Below, one piece after another: positions 57,474-64,000 of a stretch of 64,000 bases of DNA (position 1 is the first letter of the stretch; each line of letters begins with the position of its first letter). Under the pieces are notes generated by a model. It did no database searches. It had not been told where the DNA came from and saw only the letters and a program-made list of their open reading frames with translations. The DNA is taken from contig NC_058189.1 in assembly GCF_907165205.1 (NCBI RefSeq), positions 52,788,270 to 52,852,269 of the forward strand. The letters run 5' to 3'. The translations under genes and the position numbers were made by a program. This stretch comes from Coccinella septempunctata (Eukaryota > Arthropoda > Insecta > Coleoptera > Coccinellidae).

Positions 57474-60400
57474 TTACTTCCAAGAGAAAACAATGTCACT
57501 TTTAAAATCCAGCTTGAGTTTATCGATGGATAACACCTGAAAACATTTGTTTTCATTTGAGACTGCAATTCACATGAAAAAAAAAATATTTACCTTCTGC
57601 ACCGCATCGTAATGGAAATTCTTAATTGAATCACTATTGAGGGTTACTGTAGACACTGTCTTTTGAACCCCTAAAATTGTCACATTACCCAAACTGGGTG
57701 GAAGCTCTTGGCGATAAACATTCTTGATTTTCAGAGTGTTATCTTCTGCAGAAAATGTTGTGAGAGAATATTGCTTCTCTTCATAACTATCTGAAATTCA
57801 GAAAGTCGATGTTAATCTTAATATCTATTTTGTTAGTTACACCATTTATAACTCAAGATTGGCTGAAGTGTTTGCTATGAAATTTGATTTGTTGGATTTG
57901 TCTATGAACCTGTTATTATGAAATACATTGACAATTTGATTAAATAATTGGTGATATACTCACTTAATGAATCACCATCATCCCAATAAAGTTCACCAGA
58001 TGCTCTCCCTTGTTCGTCCAGTGCAACCAACAGTTGTATTTGTGTTTTACGACTTTCAGTTGTTGTCTGCTTTGCAGATTGTTGCGGAATAACATATCCC
58101 CCTCTGACAAATAGAGGGATTGTATCAAGAGGTGCAGATATGTTGAAAAATTCACCTTTACTCAAGGTGGGAGCTTTGCTGTAAAAATCATACCAAATCG
58201 CTTTGGGTAAATAACCTCGTACGGTTTCTACATTATCCTGAAAATTCAATAGTAATGTTTTTCGTAAAGAATGGGTACCTAATCAAGCTTTACCTCCAGG
58301 ACCGGAATAATCATTAATGCTGGTCCCCACAGGAACTGAGTGTCAATGTCAAAAGTGTCAGGTTCGTTCCAAAATCTAGTAAAATGGGAAAAGGATATTA
58401 ATCAATTAGATAATCACTGAAAGTTTTTTCTCATAATATGATCACTCACTCAAAAAGCAATGGTCGAGCAACTGTGTCTCCATTTACGTGAGCCCTCCAG
58501 AATAATGTATAGAGGTAAGGCAGCAATGAATATCTAGTCAGGAGTGCCTTTTTGGAGGATTTTATGACTAAATCTCCGAAAGCAACTGGATCTTGATCCT
58601 AAGAAAGTAATAAATAAGGAATGTTATATCACCTTAACAAAAATATACAGGACAGGATTTCAACACTTGCCATTGGCATACCTCCAAAGTTACAAGAAGT
58701 ATGGAAACCCATTAAAATTTTTTTTATAGAAACAATAATCGCACTTTTACCTCCTGTGCTCTAGCAATTCCAAAACAACTCCCTATTTGTGATTTACAAT
58801 TTAAAAGCTTGTATAGAATGCTTTACAATGATATTAGGGAAAGCTAAGAAAAATTGAAGTATTTGCATTTATTACAATAAAAATTTAAATAAATAAAAAA
58901 AAATTCAAAAAACTTGCGTTTCATGAAAAACCTGTGAGAGACAAGAAGGTTTTTGAATTGAATGAGCTTTCTAACAGTTGAACATTTTTTGAGGAATTCA
59001 AATGATGGGTTTAGTGTTTCCAATAATTTTCCTAATTTTTGACTCGATAATCTGTTGCTAAATTTTGTTGCATTAATTTCAATACTATCGAAACATTTTT
59101 TAAATGTCTTTTCGTACCTCTTATACCTTGGGAAATATGGCATTTTTTTGAAAATCCACCTTTCATACTCACAATTCCATCATCAGTGTTGTGATTTCTT
59201 GAGAATGGATAAAAGGCCCCCAACTGCATCCAACGGTTGCACAAATTAGCTGTTGTATTTCCATTGAACCCACAAATATCTGCTCCCATAAGTGGAACAC
59301 CATAAAGACTAAAGCTCAAAAGTTCTGAAAGCAATTTTAGTTTAATGGAATATTTTCCAAACTCCGAAAATGATGTATAGTTTCACTCACGAGGTATGCT
59401 GTATTTCATATCCGACCATGCGGACCATACATCACCACTCCAATGTCCACCATAATTACCAATACCGGGAAAAGTGGATCTAGAGATAACCATCGGTCTT
59501 TTACCACGTATCTCAGCCAAAGCACTAAAAAATCAATTTAGAATTGAAACTTTCTCACAATAAAAGACTTACAAATTGGTCACAATCGCTTCTGTGAATC
59601 CGAACAAATTGTGTACATCGTAATGTAGCCCCGCATACTGTTTACAAGACATGCACATGGTTTTGTAATACAATAATCCACCCTCTACTGATGGAACATA
59701 AGGGGGATACTCCAAGTTGTTCTGAGGACATCCCGTACTGGAGCCTGAGTAGAAGTTTGAGGGTTCGTTCATGTCGATCCAAGCTCCATCGAATGCTATC
59801 TGCCTGTGAAGATCTTTCAGCATGGAAGTCCAATAATCAACCGTATTTGGATGAGTGAAGTCCGGCCACACTGTTGTACCTTTATTCCAAACCTAAATTG
59901 GAATTAATTGACGGATACTGGGAATGGCTTGTTATATAGACTGCTCCACAAGAGTTAGGGATATCGTATTCAATCGTTTTTAAAAGTATGTAATCTTCGA
60001 GAAAATCGCTGTAGAATCATTTAAAACTCAATAACAACTTGAATCGATCCAATAAAAATCAGTATAAGACATTTTGTCTGGTCGCCTTTTTTCTGAAGTT
60101 TGGTTCTTTGCATAGGCTTCATGAATGTTCTTATTTTGAAATGAAGTCAGTTCATCAACGGCTTCGATTTGAAACGAGTTTTCTGAAAATGCCAAGACGT
60201 AAATTAACAAACGCTGAGGCTAATAAGGCTATCGGACTACTACAGGGTGGCCTAACACAGGTTGTTGTAGCAAAAAGGCTCCAAGTCAGCCAAAGTGTGA
60301 TATCTCGACTTTGGAATAGGTTCAGGGAGACAGGACCGTGTTGGAAAGACCAAGGCTTGGTGGGCGACGAAAAACAACACCTGCTCAGAATCGTTTCATC

Positions 60401-63400
60401 ACCGTTTCGGCGAGAAGAAACCCTACATCTACGTGTAGAATGCTACGGAATACTCTTCAAAACGCAGATGGGGTACAAGTTTGCATCGAAACCATCAGAC
60501 GACGTTTGAGAGAGGTGAATCTAGGTTCGATTAAGAGGACTTCCATTGACACGTGACCATAAGCGTAAGACTGGAATGGGCAAGGCAACATATCAATTGG
60601 AACGATCAATGGCGTAGTGTCCTTTTCACTGTTGAATCCAGATATGGACGATTTTCAGATTCTCGCAGAATAAGGATATGGACAATCCCACGCATACCCC
60701 GTAATCGTCGCTATGTCCAAGAAGTCCATCCATTCCGAGGGGGTAGTGTTATGGTATGAGCCGGGATATGTTTCAACGGGCGCACAGATCTACACATTTG
60801 TCCCGGGAATAATATGACCGCCTTACACTATAGGGAGCATGTCATTGACAATGTTGTGCCAAATTTTCACGCTGCTATTGGTGAAACTTTTCAATTTCTA
60901 GACGATAACGTTAGACTGCACCGTGCAACCATAGTTAAGAATGCGCGCGAGGAGCTTGGTATTCCACATTTACCAATACCTCCGCACTCACCAGATTTGA
61001 ATTGCATAGAACATGCATGGGATATGCTCCAAAGAAGATTAGATAATCATCAACCTACCCCAGAATCCTTAAATGATCTGAGAGAGCTTCTGCCCCGTTT
61101 ATGGAACCAAATTCCTCAAGAAATGTTCAGCAATCTCGTGTGTAGTATGCAAAGAAGATGTCAAGTTGTTATTGATGCCAGTGGAGGCCATACATTGTAT
61201 TGATAGTCTTAAAATGCTTGAATTCTCTGGGAATAAAATTTAGTTATTTTACTCGATTTTTCTTAACCACCCTGTATACGCTGCAGACCTACAGGCTAAA
61301 ATTAATTTGCAACATGAAATCATATTAGTATGAATTTTTATCACAAAAATCTTATTTTAACTATATTTTTTTGCAATTTAAGTCAATATCCCTAACTCAT
61401 GTGGAGCAGTTTAGATCCAAAGGGTATAGAGTGAAGCAAACACAGTATTAAATTTTACATAATTTAGAAATACCAGTCTCTAAAGAAAGAAAGTTTTTGG
61501 AATTAACTGATCAGAGGAATCTGCATCACATTGAAACTGTAGATACTCGGCTAGTGAACTATTTCATATGTTATCAAGTGTTTGAAATAATATGTAATAG
61601 AATGATTTGAAAGACTTAGGAGATGTCTCGAACAAATCCTATGTTGCAAATTAAATTGATAATTTGTGAGTATGTAAAAGTTTGCCTGCCCTACAGTGTC
61701 AATGAACTATCTAATAACATTCAAATTATTTGCAAAATCTCTTTCTGGAACTTACCTTTCCAATAAAAATTTGATTGCTACTATTCTTCACAAAAATATC
61801 CATCTTAACTCCTTCGTCATAAGGTGGATAAGTACCATCAGGCTCGCTAGCACTCACTCCGGCATCAATCAAGGGTATGTAATGCATACCTTTTTCATGT
61901 AGTGATTCAATAAAACTGGGAAGATCTTTAAAGTTTTTCTTGTCATAAGTGAAATCATTACTGTTGTTCATATAATCCAAATCATTCCATTGAGTATCCT
62001 GTAAATGGGATTTATACTTCAAGATTTTAAATTAAATGAAATTTTACCAGTGGAATTCCGGCATCAATGGTCCTCTGCATAATTTTCTTGGTTTCTTCCA
62101 AGGTTTTATAACCAAAACGGCATAAATGAAATCCTAAACTCCAATATGGAGGCATGAAAGGTCTTCCTATCAAATCAGTATACTGCCTGACAACATCAGA
62201 TGGAGTAGGTCCCAAGAAGAAAAAAAAGTCCAAAACACCTCCAATAGTTCTGAAGGTAATTGCAGGTGTAGGTTGCAATAATATATCTGGAATAATTGTT
62301 ATTATTTTATGTAATTATTTGTTTCAATTATTGTTTACCCATTGCATTGCTGTTCAGTAGAAAAACTCCATGAGAAACACCTGGCTTTTCTAACAACAAG
62401 TAGAAAGGGTGGCTTCCGTAGAGATTTTTCTGAAAAATGTGAAATTTTTAACAGTTTGATTTAATTACATTTTCCCTATAGTTTCAGATCTAGAAACTAA
62501 TTAATTTGAATAATCATACTTACATTGAAGTCAGGTATGCCATCATGATTGAAAAGTGTATACTTAGTCCAATTGGTTGGTACCATGAAGCGTTCTTGGT
62601 GTTCACCAATCCCATAGATGAGATTTGATGGTAATTTACCACTTATTTGGAGAAACTGATTCGAAAATATCAAATTCCTGAATTCTTGTGCATCAAAACT
62701 AGAATTATGAACAATCTCAATACTGCATATATCAATAATTTATTATATTATTTACATGACAGTGCCATCGTTCTTTCGAAGAATCTGAAATCCTGGTTTC
62801 ACAGGATCGTAAATAAACTTGTACAATAAATTAGTTGCTGCTCTGTCCACAATAGGAATTTCTGGATATGGCGGTTCAAATCTATGTCGCAACGGATCAA
62901 TCACCTGTGAAAATACATTTATGTATGGACCTGAACCAAAAACTTTGAAAATGAGGAATAATAATTGCCTCAAAATAATATATGAATAAAAATAGTTTTG
63001 TTTATATCTTAGTTCAATGATATTCTTGTTTTCATTATCTGTTTCATCAATTTCCTATAATTATTTCACATACCTTGATGTGAAGTCTCGATTCCGTCTC
63101 ATATTTGACTACTAGCTTTATGATTTCAACATCATCAGGGTATCCACTTCTGTATTCTCTTTTAAGAAACGCCATCAGCCCAAATGCTGTTTGTGTTACA
63201 TTCAAATAATTATATGTGGCATATCCTTTGGGATAAAAACAGTAAGGTATTCCTAATTGAGTTGAAAGTTTTGAAATCCAACAGCATCCTCTTTGTTCGC
63301 ATGTTTCTTTTGTAGCACTTCCTTGAGGTAAACAATCTAATCTGTCAATTTCAGAGAATATCTGACATTGGGTAGAATTGGGCTTCGGAGGAAAAGGAAG

Positions 63401-64000
63401 GTCTTTATGAAGAGCAATTTGACTTTTATCAGAAGAGTAAATTTCCTTTGAATCGTTCAATACTTTTTTCCCCAAGAGCTACAAAACACTATCAATAGTA
63501 AAGTATCTCCTCAAATATAGTTCAAAATTACCTGACTCGATTGGTATAAAGAATCCTCAGAATCCGCATGTTTATAAATAAGGTCAAAACAATATAAAAG
63601 ATATATTACCGGAATAATAAAAAATAGAATTAATAGAAGGATTGCCACAATAGTATAAAAATTTGGCATTGACCATTTTCTCCTAGGCCCCTCCGTAGAA
63701 AATTTTTCATAATGATCAACCTGCAATACAGTAAATAGGTTACATTACTCCCCAATTCAAAATAGAAAAATATTTAGCGGGTCCTCGGAGAGAATCCAGG
63801 GGAAATGAAAATTGGTTTGATAATCACGGTAAATCATTCTTGTAAAAATTGGACTTATGGAGTTACAAACTTATATTAGGCTCACCTTATTTAATGTGTG
63901 AGGGGAAAACTTTTCAGAGATAGACGACTCTCTCGATACTTTATTCTTTTCAGGAGATTGTTCATTATGAAATGAATCAAATGACACTGTATCTATTCTA
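57474..64000 (-). CDS. Alpha-glucosidase gene 3, GH31 family, type II membrane-anchored, 5' end outside window
   Basis: Exons in the window: 63886-64000 (partial), 63532-63720, 63074-63478, 62756-62904, 62524-62698, 62339-62429, 62048-62286, 61756-61998, 59573-59892, 59391-59524, 59173-59324, 58450-58598, 58294-58375, 57964-58237, 57594-57790, 57474-57536. This gives about 991 residues ending LDFKSDIVFSWK and TAA. A polar N-terminal tail is followed by one strong hydrophobic helix (TIVAILLLILFFIIPVIYLL), so the enzyme faces outward or into the lumen. Then come the trefoil domain (CEQRGCCW), the nucleophile Asp in AWIDMNEPSNF (codon 59773-59775), the acid/base in GGHWSGDVWSAW and signature 2 (GADICGF). 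Its architecture is that of membrane maltase-glucoamylase or lysosomal alpha-glucosidase relatives. Its catalytic motifs are the most canonical of the three, and it may be closest to the ancestral form. Confidence 0.92.
59939..61411 (+). mobile_element. Tc1-like transposon, defective
   Basis: In the gene 3 intron between exons 61756-61998 and 59573-59892. TA flanks both ends. The ends are inverted: CTGCTCCACAAGAGTTAGGG and CCCTAACTCATGTGGAGCAG. The transposase starts at about 60189 (MPRRKLTNAEANKAIGLLQ, helix-turn-helix VVVAKRLQVSQSVISRLWNRF), then shifts frame at about 60340 and again at 60555, with a stop near 60760. The C-terminal block 60814-61203 is intact (LDDNVRLHRA, HSPDLNCIEHAWDML). 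The first catalytic Asp is replaced by Val in FTVESRYG. It is a DD34E-type relic. Confidence 0.85.

Overview
The window is animal nuclear DNA, most likely from an insect. Genes are split by GT-AG introns, intergenic DNA is AT-rich, and transposon families common in arthropods are everywhere: mariner, Tc1, PIF/Harbinger, Crypton-like tyrosine recombinase, Copia, non-LTR elements, MITEs and fold-back elements. The gene set (digestive or lysosomal type GH31 alpha-glucosidases, a C2H2 zinc-finger gene, a centrin-like gene) would suit a beetle, but the order is a guess and no species was identified.

Layout. A C2H2 zinc-finger gene occupies the left end (149-1462, + strand). The rest is dominated by three tandem paralogous GH31 alpha-glucosidase genes, all on the minus strand. 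Gene 1 (4904-14828, 15 exons) encodes 875 residues and gene 2 (26822-46705, 15 exons) encodes 886; both begin with a signal peptide. Gene 3 (57474 to beyond 64000, at least 16 exons) is a type II membrane-anchored form whose 5' end lies outside the window. I assembled every exon by hand. All reading phases close, all junctions are GT-AG, and both catalytic aspartates are kept in all three. Ten internal exons have the same length in all three genes, so the cluster arose by tandem duplication and the N-terminal exons then diverged (membrane anchor versus signal peptide). A centrin-like EF-hand exon lies between genes 2 and 3 (52184-52729, + strand).

Between genes 1 and 2 is a nested transposon. 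A PIF/Harbinger-type element (18359-25260, TSD TAA, about 45-bp inverted repeats) holds a decayed transposase remnant and a spliced tyrosine-recombinase gene of Crypton type. That recombinase gene is split by a young Copia element (19532-23852) with identical LTRs and a 5-bp TSD. Gene 2 introns hold three broken mariner copies, two non-LTR fragments, several TIR elements and a four-level nest of small elements (about 33709-34740). Gene 3 contains a broken Tc1-like element.

Several non-coding elements look worth cataloguing: a 1.4-1.5 kb TIR family present twice (44902-46290 and 50437-51942) with repeated CTCGAG / TGTCAGA subterminal motifs; fold-back elements at 7851-8470, 16121-16838 and 53351-55906; and many unrelated elements sharing ACAGGGTG-type ends. 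I found no new enzymatic system. The most informative biology is the alpha-glucosidase cluster and the nested and TIR element architecture. All calls come from reading the sequence; no database search was run.
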